From Muricea muricata (lineage: Eukaryota; Cnidaria; Anthozoa; Malacalcyonacea; Plexauridae), in NCBI GenBank assembly GCA_963855995.1, contig OY979718.1:48891559-48955558 (forward strand): a stretch of DNA of 64,000 nucleotides, given 5' to 3'. How positions within the stretch are numbered: the first letter of the stretch is position 1; each line of letters opens with the position of its first letter. Of this stretch, positions 1-17,392 are shown in pieces. The position numbers were made by a program, and so were the translations under genes. The notes under the pieces are model-generated. The model did not search any database. It saw only the letters and a list, made by a program, of their open reading frames with translations, and was not told the DNA's origin.

Positions 1-642
1 CTTTTCACGATAAGTGATTTTCAAAGGGGTAGGGCTTCCAGGGGCGTGTTTGATGGAGTGAGGTTTCCAGGAACAGTATTTCTATAAAAGCATTCTACGG
101 GAGCGAAAATAAACGCCTGGGTACGAGGTCGTTCACTGTATTATATGCTTATCAAAACGTTTCCTGGAAAACTCACCAATTTCATCATCAATAGTTTAAT
201 ACATTACAATGCAAAGGTTTTTTATTCACTCAGTGTTCTTTTCGCCATCTTTTTTTCCGGAAATCGCACGCATGCGCAGAAAAGCTGCACTCGTATAAAG
301 TCATATAGCCTATTAATAGACAGTTTGCCAGCTAACATGGTAAATCAAAGTGCTCTGGACAAACTGCATGGGCTACATCGGATGTGTTAATTGCATGTCC
401 TTGCTGGTATTATATAACAAAGCAATTTTTCCTCGTCCCTATTTACTATAATCTATTCTGAACCAGCTGATAAAGTTATAGAGGCCGAAGCGGATGTATG
501 TGATAAACTGGTTGTCATAAAGGTTATATCAACGAGATATCATCCATCTAGCGATACAACTGCGTATCTATTATATAGCAAAATATATTCTAGTGTGTTT
601 ATTCATGGTTCGTATATAATCTCTATTTCATTCAGTACCTAC
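1..642. other. left edge, no exon recognised
   Basis: This stretch lies downstream, in the gene's direction, of the last visible astacin exon and is read as its next intron. I found no further astacin exon, no repeat with clear ends and no RNA gene. The short open frame at 145-390 has no recognisable features. Confidence 0.4.
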
Positions 643-6796
<6,154 letters not shown>

Positions 6797-7109
6797 CTAT
6801 AATTATAAAAAAGTAATTTATACAACATACTTTGAATTTAAATGTGTACGGGGTGAATTACTTTTGTTGCACGAGTGTCACCAGAGAGGCACTGCATGTG
6901 AATGCTAGTAATAGCTAGTAACATACCCAACCGGTAAACCATATAACGCTTACATTTCTAAAGTTTGTTTTGGAAAGCTTTACATTTCACTCCATGTTGT
7001 TGAGGGTTCAACGTTCACAGTTTCCCATCGCTTTATAAGATTGACATCGGACGATCAAGGCATTATAAGCAAATTAAAAGGAGTCATGCTCGCTGGGCAT
7101 GGTGGAAAA

Positions 7110-7240
7110 GACGGAGTACGGAGTACGGAGTGCGGAGTCACGGAGTACGGGGTCACGGAGTACGGAGTCACGGAGTACGGAGTCACGGAGTACGGAGTCA
7201 CGGAGTACGGAGTCAAGACGGAGTACGGAGTACGGAGTCT
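7110..7240. repeat. tandem 15-mer array ACGGAGTACGGAGTC
   Basis: Direct units of ACGGAGTACGGAGTC with a few variants, itself built from two ACGGAGT(AC/C) half-units. It lies at the outer end of the left arm of the inverted-repeat structure. Shorter counterpart at 8934-8990 in the right arm. Confidence 0.9.
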
Positions 7241-7627
7241 GTCTGTAAAGTGTTCCCCCAGACGTGGCGGTGACTTTTAAACAGACTCTGTCTTTTCCAC
7301 TTTATGGGGGCATAAAGTGGAAAACACGGAGTCCGTCTGTAAAGTGTTTCCCCAGACGTGGCCGTGACTTTTAAACAGACTCCGTCTTTTCCACTTTATG
7401 GGAGCATAAATATATCTACGTTCATATTACAGCGTTCTATCGTATAGTAGCGTATCTATTTAACCACATATCAGGATATCATATAATCATAACGGATATC
7501 GATATCTTTATATCTAATCATATAAAAAGTTTCACCAGCGTCCAACCGCTAACACAATTATGCTCTTAACGTAGCAAAAAATAATATGAAATTAAGCTTT
7601 ATCATTTATTTGGGGCATGGTGGAAAA

Positions 7628-7778
7628 GACGGAGTACGGAGTGCGGAGTCACGGAGTACGGAGTCACGGAGTACGGAGTCACGGAGTACGGAGTCACGGA
7701 GTACGGAGTCACGGAGTACGGAGTCACGGAGTACGGAGTCACGAAGTACGGAGTACGGAGTCACGGAGTACGGAGTTT
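7628..7778. repeat. tandem 15-mer array, second copy
   Basis: About ten uninterrupted units of ACGGAGTACGGAGTC just inside the loop. Units are contiguous without spacers, so this is not a CRISPR. The regular unit length (multiple of 3) keeps several reading frames open, giving spurious repetitive peptides. Confidence 0.92.
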
Positions 7779-7783
7779 ATTTA

Positions 7784-7989
7784 TGCTCTACCTCCTCCAG
7801 TTTTGCCCTGGACAAACCTCCACGTGCTTTGGCTGTGGAAATCCACTAAAACAAGGTACTGCTATTCCTGACGCTCCGAATGATTTGGTCGTTGTTTCGA
7901 AGATGCCCAGAGAATGGATGTTCCAAGGGAGAACGTACAGCAAAATTTCCAACGTTTATTTCCATTGCGCTACAGCATGCATTCTATGA
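7784..7989 (+). pseudogene. zinc-ribbon-like coding fragment inside the inverted-repeat loop
   Basis: Reads CPGQTSTCFGCGNPLKQGTA, then PNDLVVVSKMPREW, and GRTYSKISNVYFHCATACIL before a stop. The CxxC pair followed by FHxxxxxC suggests a small zinc-binding domain. I have a loose memory of such C-terminal domains in invertebrate transposon-derived proteins but cannot name the family. No start codon or partner exon is evident. It is probably the remnant of an element that owned this region. Confidence 0.35.
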
Positions 7990-8046
7990 AAACAGCCAAA
8001 TTTTGTGGTGAGTTCTTGCTTTGTCGCTCCACAGATTGAGCCTTAC

Positions 8047-8093
8047 CTTCTACCACTTCATCGAGATTACATTCGAATAAACTTGGGTATTCA
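8047..8093 (-). CDS. candidate upstream astacin exon (tentative)
   Basis: Acceptor ATATTAACAG and donor GTAAGG flank 47 bases reading EYPSLFECNLDEVVE. The exit phase fits the astacin prodomain exon at 6796. Because it lies in the loop between the inverted arms, it is either a real exon trapped between two inverted insertions or a chance match. Confidence 0.25.
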
Positions 8094-8117
8094 CTGTTAA
8101 TATGAAATATTAAGTTA

Positions 8118-8153
8118 ATAACGCGTACTTTATAACGCGTACTTTATAACGCG
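8118..8153. repeat. short tandem repeat
   Basis: TAACGCGTACTTTA is present twice in direct tandem plus a partial third copy, in the loop of the inverted-repeat structure. Confidence 0.85.
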
Positions 8154-9002
8154 AAAGTGCACAAAACTGCATATTACTGTTTTTGAGTCCACTGAACAAA
8201 ATCGTTTATCGTAAGACGTTGTGAGCGCATATATCAAGTTTATATATAATGCATCCTGCTCATATGATATTATAACTGTTCTGATACGCGTCTCCGTAAG
8301 CTACAATCATCAATATTATCCTTGAAACCCGAGAAATATACATGATGCTTGATCCCGGATTATTGAACCCCAACTCTTTATAGCCACTCAAAGTTGAATG
8401 CTCAAACACGTGACACGCTCATCCCAATAAAAGAACGAGCCTTCTAGAAAACTGCAAACAAAGCTTAAATTGGCAGCAACGTTGAACATGGAAGGAAATA
8501 GTTCCAACAATAATGAGCATGATATGATTGTAGCTTATGAGAACCATAGCTGGAAGTTACCAAATAAATGATAAAGCTTAATTTCATATTATTTTTTGCT
8601 ACGTTAAGAGCATAATTGTGTTAGCGGTTGGACGCTGGTGAAACTTTTTATATGATTAGATATAAAGATATCGATATCTGTTATGATTATATGATATCCT
8701 GATATGTGGTTAAATAGATACGCTACTATACGATAGAACGCTGTAATATGAACGTAGATATATTTATGCTCCCATAAAGTGGAAAAGACGGAGTCTGTTT
8801 AAAAGTCACGGCCACGTCTGGGGAAACACTTTACAGACGGACTCCGTGTTTTCCACTTTATGCCCCCATAAAGTGGAAAAGACGGAGTCTGTTTAAAAGT
8901 CACAGCCACGTCTGGGGGAACACTTTACAGACAGACTCCGTACTCCGTCTTGACTCCGTACTCCGTGACTCCGTACTCCGTACTCCGTCTTTTCCACCAT
9001 GC

Positions 9003-10874
9003 CATGCACGCTGTGGGTGGCCCAGAAATTATCAAGCCCATAACTGAATAGTACATGATGTTTGCCTCTTATGTTGCTTATTTAGAAGTTTATCAAAACA
9101 AATGACTGATTTTGTTTTGATTTATTTTTATGCCTTGATATGGTAATTTAATGAGGGTCTTAATTCTTACGTATGTTGATATGAGAGGTATAAAAACTGG
9201 GGCCGTGGGTGGGTGCTCTATAAGAACAGGAAGGATTAACTCCGAAAACTCTATTAATTCCTATGAAACGCCACATACCAGGCCTGGCCTGAAGCTTTTT
9301 AAAACATTTCAGTTTCAGGTGAGAGGTATATAGCCTCTTTGCAGCTTGGATAAGGGAAAATTCAAAATTTAAAACTGCAAGCAGACGATATGAGAGACCC
9401 AATCTGACACGTAATTAATTTCGTGGAAAATAATAAACAAAACAAACCAGTATGTGCCAGTAATTATAAGACAACATGCGTACTGTAAAATAGCCAGGCA
9501 TTACAGTTTTTGTGCATTTCGCGGCGTATAACCTACAACATTTTATGCCGACGCATGACTGGCCTTTTGTTATCCAGGAAACACGAAACAGATGGCGTGC
9601 GTACATCCCACAATTGTTGTTGTTCGATAACGATTTTAGGAAACAATATGTTTTCCTACTTCTTTCTGCCAGATTGAGAAAGTGGAGCTGCGCGACACTG
9701 CCTACTACATGAACTGCTTACCTTCCCTATCTATAGTTACCTAATTCAATGTTTTACATGCATCTTGCTCTCAGTCGTTTCGTTCTAACTACTTAATAAT
9801 ATTTAGTTCTTACATCCTGCCTGACAACCTGGCACAACCTGGGTTGGTTATGTCGGACTCAATACTATATAATATATGTAATATATTTATATAAAGCTCC
9901 ATATGAATATATCAATTGAATAGATACGATCCAATCAGAAGATTTCAACATAGGTATGGTTTCCAAGTGTCGTGGCCAAGTCTTTTTCAGCGTTGCTATA
10001 GAGGCTAGCTAGAACTGTCTACAGTACTCTTTTCTCTGAACTCTACTCGAATCATTCATTATTAGGTGGTATGTAGATATATGATGATACTCTATCACAT
10101 GACTCACCTTAATTAACATGTTCACGTACGAAACGTAGTTACAACTGAATTGATTGAATCTTTAAGTGCACGTGAACGTGCTCAAAGTGATTATTGTTAG
10201 AAATAATCCCGAACTTTTGATGCCATCCATACATGCATGATCACCTTTCGCTCTTATAATGTATACATGTATATTTAAGCAATTGTAATTTATCGCAAAT
10301 ATACCCGTACTCTAGTGCATTGCAATTGAACAAAATTTAATCTAAATAAATTATATCAGCTGCGTCACGTCACGTTTTCATTTTCACTGTTATGAGGTGA
10401 ACTACTGAAGCAACTACAGGTTACAACATGTAACTGAAATTCAATTACCTGTACAATACATGCTGCAAAGTACTATCGATAAAATCGTTATCGAATGCAT
10501 GATCACCATTCGTTGAAAAGTGTTCTTGAGATAAAAATAAACTTTGTGACCTACAGCCGTTGTTTGCTGTCGCTGATATTCTGATGTAATGATAGTGTAA
10601 TGTAATATGCTTTCACCTTATGAATAACGCGACTTTTGGCACAAGATAAAGTAGTAATTAAGCGTTGACAAATCCGGTTTTCATTACGGTAGATTACTCA
10701 GTTGGAGTTCGCACCAACCAGCACTTGAGAATGACATTCTTCCAATCTTTTAAACTTCTTAGTTATTTATATACATTTAAATATTTATAACATATCTTGT
10801 TTATTATTATATACAGTCACAGCTAATAGTGAAAAATTGTAAACTAAAACATATACAGTTCATGCATTGTGAAT
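9003..10874. other. intergenic, nothing recognised
   Basis: About 1.9 kb with no coding exon, RNA gene or clear-ended repeat that I can support. Open frames at 9151-9712 overlap on both strands without recognisable motifs. Confidence 0.5.
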
Positions 10875-11320
10875 GGTCATGGCTTTATAGGATACCCTAA
10901 AGGTCGAAATGACGAAAGAGCACTGGGACCGAGTTGCCCCTGTGTTTTGTGTATCCCCATACATATAATAACTATCAATATCGAGTCATTCTTGGGTTGT
11001 CACATTTCTAACTCACTGGGACTGTACCTACTTCACCAAATTTAGCTAAAGAGGGAGCGATTAGCGCGAAAATCATTACTCGCCCTTCGGGCTCGCGCTT
11101 TAGCTAAATTTGGTGAAGTAGATGCAGTCCCAGTGAGTGAGAATATTTTTAATATAGCAAAACAGTACGCTTATTGTTGCGCTACGCGCTCCCTCTTTAG
11201 CTAAATTTGGTGAAGTAGATACAGCCCCAGTGAGTGAGAAATACACAAAACACAGGGGTAACTCGGTCCCAGTGCTCTCTCGACATTTCGACCTTTAGGG
11301 TATCCTATAAAGCCATGACC
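10875..11320. mobile_element. nested foldback element with GGTCATGGC ends
   Basis: Long terminal inverted repeats run from GGTCATGGCTTTATAGGATA to its mirror at the right end and continue inwards through a GCACTGGGACCGAGTT block. A second inner inverted motif, CACTGGGACTG-TACCTACTTC, appears three times around TTTAGCTAAATTTGGTGAAG. Flanks are attgtgaat and gttgtgaaa, an imperfect 9-bp duplication suggesting a Mutator-like target site. No coding capacity. The end sequence is shared with the element at 56985-57241. Confidence 0.85.
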
Positions 11321-11332
11321 GTTGTGAAATTC

Positions 11333-11687
11333 CAGTGAACTCTATAAATACTGGAATGATAACTCCAGATAAAAACCCTACGCTTGGGTGAAGCCAAGAT
11401 GGCGGCAACAACTACAAATGTCGTAAACAGTCTTAGTACTATTTTCCCGAGGTATTTGCTATTCTTAAAAAAGATTGTATCGCAAACTAGGTTATAAGTT
11501 CATAACCATAAAATTACCTCTTAAATAAAAATAAAAACATCAAATATCGGTACATTCCCAGAAGAATGGTGTCAACCGCGCCAAGAGAAACAATAGAAAA
11601 GGACTGAACTTGATAACCTATTGATAACCAATTTGGCTTAAAAGATGGCGGCCAAGTTATCGTTCCAGTCTAATTTAGAGTTCACTG
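11333..11687. mobile_element. hAT-type MITE (copy 1), TSD TGAAATTC
   Basis: Ends CAGTGAACTCTA and AGAGTTCACTG; perfect 8-bp target-site duplication TGAAATTC at 11325-11332 and 11688-11695. The CAG ends and 8-bp duplication are hAT features. Internal sequence carries AAGATGGCGGC-like motifs near both ends. A second copy is at 56761-57389. It inserted 12 bp from the end of the neighbouring foldback. Confidence 0.9.
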
Positions 11688-11695
11688 TGAAATTC

Positions 11696-12224
11696 TGCTC
11701 ATAAACCATACATATATTTCTGACATCACCAGATTCCAAAATCATGCAGACGTGATCACACATAAATTTTACAAGCACTCTTTTACGTTGCAAATAAAAT
11801 TAATATTCTGTCTAGTTTTTCAGTTAATTTTAGTCCCCAGAAAGTACCATCCCCTGTTTCTGATGCCACTGAAAATCAACATTTTAATTTGCTTTCCACT
11901 GTTAAATAACTCTGTAGTGTATTTGTGTTGTGCTAATAAACGATTAACTTTTGACAACCTAAAAATACTTTATTAAGTATAAGAAAAACGTGTGAACAAA
12001 ATGAAAAACGTTGTAATGGTAGCAAAAAATTCTAACTGAACACTCATTCAGTATAGTACAAAACAACTGAGGGTATTGAATTACCTAAGCGTCACCATGT
12101 AAATATAAGTTTATTGTGTTTCGAGTTAATGACCAAGGATTAGCATAAATATAATCCGATTCAAAATAGCGAATAACACAATCCTGCATGATTTAAGACA
12201 AACGAGTACTGGCAACAGTGTAGC
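11696..12224. other. 5' flank of the 12.2-kb gene
   Basis: No exon or clear repeat. It should hold the promoter and 5' UTR of the plus-strand gene starting at 12225, but I see no confident TATA box. Confidence 0.4.
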
Positions 12225-15200
12225 ATGACCGAAACGTTGGTATCTCTACCTAGTATCTCTAGAAGTAGTCAAACGCAATCTTCGACAGATCGATCAGAAG
12301 TTACTCAGACTAGGGATGCGTTGTCTCGACGCTCAACGATTGGTAAGTCATATTATATTAGTTGTGTGTCATTAATAACTACATTTTTATTTCAATATGT
12401 CATTTTAACTACATCTTCCCCAAGATTCAAAAGAAAGCCGTGCAGCAGAGCAACGACGAGAATGTTTGACGTCGCTCTCGGCGTTATACAGGTCTTCATA
12501 CAAGCCTTATCAGTTTACACATATGTATGGCACACATTATCATAAGAACTTTCAAGGCAGTTTTGCTCAACGACCTCAACTAGACAGGTATAGTGTATCT
12601 AGTTAATAATCATTGGTTTCAAAGAAAAATATTTCACTAAAATACTGATGGTACTAAAATACTATAAATATGACTACTATATCGAGACCAAAGTTGTGTT
12701 TTTACTCAATGGGTCTTGTTTCCTTAGCAACGTCACAAGAGGCCTAGGATATTACACGGTGGCGCAAAGATATGAATATTATTTTCGAATGGTGAAAACA
12801 ATAAAAACAAGGAGAAAATAATATTCATATCTTCAAGCTACCGTGTAATGTTCTTTTTATTATATGGTCAGAAGTCGAAACAAGCTAACAAAGAACATAA
12901 AAATCCCGCGTGAAAACACACGCGTTTTTCACGCGTTACATATTTTTTCATATTTTCACTAGTGAATATATGGAAAATACGAGTGTTTTAGTTTACGGTA
13001 AAACGCCCATAACCATATAATAAGTATACTGGTCTGTGGCAAATGTTTAGAACTTTTGTGCTTCGCTGTGATTGGTCAATTTTACGAATTCTGAAATCGA
13101 CAAAGAAACATGAACGACAAAGTGAACGTGTAATACTTGTGTCTATTTATAACAATATTTTTCGACTCTACCACAATTGATACATGGTTTATTAAGCTTA
13201 TCGGGGGAAAACATCTTCAAAGTTACACCCATATCGATTTAAGCGAAATACGTACGTTATTTAATACATAAAATGTCGATATTGAAGCAGCAATTTACTG
13301 ACATCAGTTGGCAACATGAAGTTGTGTATTACACTACTTTTTTCATCTTAGACGTCGTTTTTATGTCTTAATTTCTATCCTGTTCGGTGGATACCTTTTT
13401 GAAGACTATTGACTGTTAACTATATGGACTACAGTGACTGGAGTTGAACAAAATAGGTACAAAACGAACAATGATTTGCGTTTTCACCCCTCCGCTTATT
13501 CGAACAATTATTAAACATTTGCCACAGACCAGGTATAGTATATACAATTATATATTCTATATTATTGAAAATAATGTAATAAAATGCATGATTTTAAGTA
13601 AAAATTACTTGTCTAATGAAGCGCCCATCAACAACAAATGTGAAATAGGAAGTGAAAACACAAACTGGCTATTCTTTGGTTTCACGTGACGTCATAAATT
13701 TCACTGGGGGTCAACTCCAAACCGATACATTGCCATCAGACTGAAACAAAATTTCACTGTATTTGTTGACCTTGTGCTTGGCAGCAAATGTGTGCAGTTT
13801 CGTGAGATTTGCTTGCTCCAGTGCAGTACAATCATCAATACATTTTGGGTTGACCCCCACTCAAAATTACTGAAAAAGGTTCCAGTGAAATCCAAGAATT
13901 AGACAAGTAATTTTTACTTAAGATCATGTATTTTAATTTTTATCAAATCATTTTCAATAATATCGAATTATTGCTGTATAACTGCTGTTCATTTAACTAT
14001 GGTATAGCTATCAAACTGCTCAAGCAAATTAGGTTTCTTACTAATGCTGCCAAACATACAGTTTTAAGCCTGGTTCACCGGCACTTGTCGCAAGAATCGG
14101 GGTGACTTCTTCTGGTCGATGGGATTGAGTGAATTCTATACCATTGCAAACGCAATCTAACTTTGTCCTATACTTTCGTTTTTTCACATATTATTCATTC
14201 ACATACGTGAGAAGGAAGAAATCTCCGGTTCTTTGCGACAACAAGTGGGAACCAGGCTTCATTAGTCGCTAACTGAGGTAATCAGCGTTGTAATTTAACC
14301 TCATGGGTGCAACCAGAGTTTATGTCCGAAAATGAGGCTTGTCAGTAACTCGAAATTATCGGGATATTCAAATGTCTCGGTACGCCCTGCCAATTGAGTA
14401 TTCGAACTCAAATATTTTATAAACTAGCTTCAAGGGAATCAGGCCATTTGTTTAAAATACTAAGGCCTTTTTACGTCACGTCAAATGCAATCCAAACAAT
14501 TGATGATCAGGAAAATCATCTTATCATCTATTGACATGGTAATGTTTGGATTGCATTCGACGAGATTGGAATGCGACCTAAATTAACTTTAATTAAGTTA
14601 ACATTTTCAGCAGAGCACATTGACATATATACATCTGAATTGCCAGCTCAGCTTTGAAAAGCGTTATCAAAGATGGCCGAAATATGAGAGTGTTTGCTCA
14701 TTAAGTTGACTGCTGACCAGCATTTTTTTGTATTATTTAAGAGCCAGCGATGTTCAATCTCGTGATTTTCAACTGATAACGCAAAATTCAAGCGAAAATA
14801 TTGCGAGCAGGCAGTCAAATTGTATTTATGTCAATGGCAGAGCATGAAAAGCTTCGAAAGACACTTATTATTGCGTGTTAGTTCCCTCAAATCGGATCAT
14901 TGGTACGAGAGGAATTTTCCGAAGTAAACTGTATTCAGAAAAGAAGTGCATTTTATACATGTTTTACTAAAAAGTTTATTTACTAAAACATTTATTCACC
15001 TCTGGCTCAGTGCTACCTCGACTTCGTCTCAGTGAATATTCACCAATATAATCACTTCGCCTTAAAAATGAAAAATAAAATAAGAAATCAGATACAAAAA
15101 TACAATATTTATATCCTGGGTTTCTTTGCATAAAGTAAACTAACAGTTTAATTTCCACGATTCCTTACCCATAAATTCCCACGATTCCCACACCCTCATA

Positions 15201-17392
15201 ATTTCCAGGATTCCTTACCCATTTACTTAGCGAAGAGTTAGAGAAGTTGCTGAGGCGAGCTGAGCCTTTCGTATCATTTATCCAACATTTTCGTATGTGA
15301 AAGCTCTTGTTGAAGCGGACGTTGTGAACCTCTATCTATCATCTTCATCTTCAATTAGAAATTGTTAGATTTACTGTTTTTTAATCGCTTAGTGACATAA
15401 TGCTCATTAGTATAACTTCTTTGGTGAATGATGATTTTCAAGCATTGTGTTTGGTTGCCTGACCAGTAAATATGAGGCATTATTTACTAGTTGGCATTTT
15501 TTCAAAATGGCCGCCAATGAAAGTCGTTCTGATGTTTTTGCAAAGTCCAAGAATATAACCAAACTTCGATGTTAAACTGCCTTAAGGTAATAATAGATCG
15601 TCTACAAACAACGCATTGAGTACTTTTTTCACAATTTAATAATTACAAATAGTAAACTTTAATCTTTACTTAGGAATTTTATGAAGTAAACTGTATTCAC
15701 AAAAGAAGTGCATTTTATACATGTTTTACTACAGAAATTATACCAAAACAATTATTTGCCTGAGTGATTATGGTGAATATGCACCAATATTCACCAATAA
15801 TCACCTCGCCTTCGGCGAATAATTGTTAAGCAACGTCTGGGATGTTCTTATTATGATGCCAAATCGTCGATGTCGTTTTCTCTTTTTTACTTATACGGCA
15901 TTACGGCCCTTTCCTGTTAATAATCCTCTGCCAGCAGTTTTGTCATATACGACCATCGGATAGCGTCAAATACTGCCGCTACCATTTTCACTTTTAAACA
16001 AAGTGATTTTGTATTAAGCGTGTTTAAAGTTCCGTTTGTTAAAGGAGCAGTGTCATATTTCGCGCATATGCTTCTGCGCATAATAAACTTGGGCCAACGT
16101 TTTCAAGTTCGGAATCCAAGATGGCGTCCTCAATGGAGGGCGAGCATGGTCTGAAATTCGATATTTCCGGATGATAAAAAAGCAACAGAATGACAAACTT
16201 CGAAGGAAATTATACGAAAATCAACGCTAAAGAATTTATTGGGTGTGCAATGTATTTAAATCATGGAGAAGGCAAAAATCGAGGCGGGATGTAACCGTTG
16301 GAATTGCAGCGATTTCACCGCACATCTGTTGCTCTTGCACACAGAAGAAGGTAAAAATAATGCAATTTATGTGCTTTAATCAAGCTGAATCTACAAGAAA
16401 TTCGTAAAATAGCAAGAAAATAAAGAAATAAAATTTGCGTGAAATGTGACACTGCTCCTTTAAGTTTGCTTGACGTACGCACAAATCGGATGCAGTTTTT
16501 AATTCCTAGTTTATCCTTGTATACACTTTGATATTTTCAGTAGTAATAATTTTAATTACGATTTTTGTTTTCATCTTATATTGAAGTATTGTGATGATAT
16601 TTTTTATCCACTTCACTAGGCAGACAACCGCAAGATACGCCCCAATAAACTATTCCTGTTTGAAAACAACTTACCAACAGGAATTTCGCGATAAAGAACC
16701 GATGGCAAAACCCTTAATATTGCCTTGTTCAAGAAATAGGAAGAATAAACCGCACCCTAATTTAACTAACACTTGGAAATATCCAAATAGCGTAAGTTGA
16801 TTGATAATTATGTGTTTTCATGAAGTGAATAATAAATCTTTCACTTTCAGGTATGGCTCTTCTCGTTTTGGGAGAAAATCGCAAATCTTATTAACACTGG
16901 GTTAGGCATGCAATATATTTTGTCAATCTAATTTCGAAAAATCAGTGGAGTAAGATTATTGTAATCCATGCATTCCAGTGTTCTTTACGGCCGTACGAGA
17001 GTCTGCGGGGTTCTCATTTTCAGTTGATGTATTAGAAACGCTAATTCTCGGCCCACTATCTTAGTACTCTTAGCGTCATTTCAGGCCATAGCTTTATTGC
17101 ATGCTATACCCAGTATTATTTAGATCAGTGAAAAAATTATACGATGCCCTCTGACGACCGATTTCATGCATATTTGCTTATCATTTTTATCATGATCGAT
17201 ACGCTGGCAAGTAAACCCCATCACATATGCACTAGAAATGTTATTCTTATTTTACAGTTTCATTGGATTTGGAGCGAAAAACACCCAGAACAAGAATTTC
17301 TGCGAACAGTTAAGGAAGACGAAAATTCAAATAGAAACACAAAATCAGCTGGTACTGCTTTGTGCGAAGGTCGGATATATGCTATCAACTGA
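12225..17392 (+). CDS. four-exon gene for a ~195-aa protein of unknown function
   Basis: Exons 12225-12342, 12425-12587, 16620-16791 and 17258-17392 join in one frame (phases 1, 2, 0) with GTAAGT, GTATAG and GTAAGT donors. Residues 1-40 are Ser/Thr-rich and probably disordered (MTETLVSLPSISRSSQTQSS). Then a basic, aromatic-rich region follows (YRSSYKPYQFTHMYGTHYHK), then ARYAPINYSCLKTTYQQEFR, PHPNLTNTWKYP and HWIWSEKHPEQEFL before the TGA. No signal peptide or membrane segment. Repeated Tyr-containing short motifs such as TTYQxEF recall small axonemal microtubule-inner proteins, but I cannot assign a family, so function is left open. An alternative exon at 16852 would shift the last exon to another open frame. 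The third intron (4 kb) is packed with MITEs. An ATTAAA-type poly(A) signal may lie near 17443. Confidence 0.7.
12750..12849. repeat. foldback repeat in intron
   Basis: ATTACACGGT-ggcgcaaAGATATGAATATTATTTTC on the left mirrors GAAAATAATATTCATATCTT-caagctACCGTGTAAT on the right, a ~100-bp imperfect hairpin. A partial relative with the same AATAATATTGATATCTTCGC motif lies near 48400. Confidence 0.8.
13029..13532. mobile_element. MITE with CTGGTCTGTGGCAAATGTTT ends
   Basis: Perfect inverted ends CTGGTCTGTGGCAAATGTTT, 504 bp apart, with GTATA directly outside both ends (13024-13028 and 13533-13537), a likely 5-bp target duplication. Interior has no coding region I can name. Confidence 0.8.
13672..13899. 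mobile_element. palindromic MITE, TTCTTTGGTTTCAC ends (copy 1)
   Basis: Ends TTCTTTGGTTTCAC and GTGAAATCCAAGAA enclose a longer palindrome with CACTGGGGGTCAACTCC and its mirror. It is embedded in an outer inverted repeat (AAGTAAAAATTACTTGTCTA) at about 13590-13930. The sister copy is at 47434-47662 in the opposite orientation, inside a kinesin intron, with TA next to its ends. Confidence 0.8.
14066..14259. mobile_element. foldback with AAGCCTGGTTC ends
   Basis: AAGCCTGGTTCACCGGCACT on the left and AAGTGGGAACCAGGCTT on the right, with the inner mirror TTGTCGCAAGAATCGG / CCGGTTCTTTGCGACAA. Diverged relatives are at 40795-40978 and, in miniature, at 22406-22506. Confidence 0.8.
14890..15062. 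repeat. partial copy of the GGTGAATATTCACC foldback family
   Basis: Shares GAAGTAAACTGTATTCA, AAGTGCATTTTATACATGTT and the palindromic GTGAATATTCACC core with copies at 15395, 39262 and 44600. This copy is incomplete. Confidence 0.75.
15395..15836. mobile_element. GGTGAATATTCACC family, longer copy
   Basis: Starts near the motif CCTGACCAGTAAATATGAGG, runs through TTTACTAGTTGGCATTTTTT and GGCCGCCAATGAAAGTCG, and ends in a palindromic module ACAATTATTTGCC ... GGCGAATAATTGTT. The same order of blocks, in reverse orientation, is seen at 39262-39660 and 44600-45390, showing a dispersed non-autonomous family. Confidence 0.8.
16039..16463. mobile_element. TTAA-flanked MITE (piggyBac-like), 425 bp
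   Basis: TTAA followed by AGGAGCAGTGTCA, and at the other end TGACACTGCTCCT followed by TTAA. TTAA duplications are typical of piggyBac insertions. The inverted homology continues inwards (TTTCGCGCA / TGCGTGAAA). No transposase. It ends about 150 bp before the third exon of the surrounding gene. Confidence 0.85.

Larger units (their letters stand above)
7097..9002. mobile_element. large inverted-repeat structure with 15-bp tandem arrays
   Basis: Left arm 7097-7613 and right arm 8559-9002 are near-identical reverse complements, starting GCATGGTGGAAAAGACGGAG and ending at the motif AAGCTTTATCATTTATT. They differ mainly in the number of 15-bp units near the outer ends. Each arm holds two tandem copies of a roughly 90-bp segment with TTTTCCACTTTATGGG. 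The loop (7614-8558) starts with a second copy of the outer motif plus another 15-mer array, then has unique sequence. It is either one foldback transposon or two elements inserted head to head. No transposase is seen. Confidence 0.85.

Noticed and set aside
7628..7778. CRISPR-like regular repeats
   Set aside because: Units are contiguous 15-mers with no spacers, in an animal genome.
7041..7871. Repetitive EYGVTEYGV / STESR peptides
   Set aside because: The 15-bp tandem repeat leaves several frames open; no sign of translation.
16852..16930. Extra exon VWLFSFWEKIANLINTG in the 12.2-kb gene
   Set aside because: The exon pair 16791/17258 already joins in phase; the GTTAGG donor here would shift the last exon. 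Kept only as an alternative.
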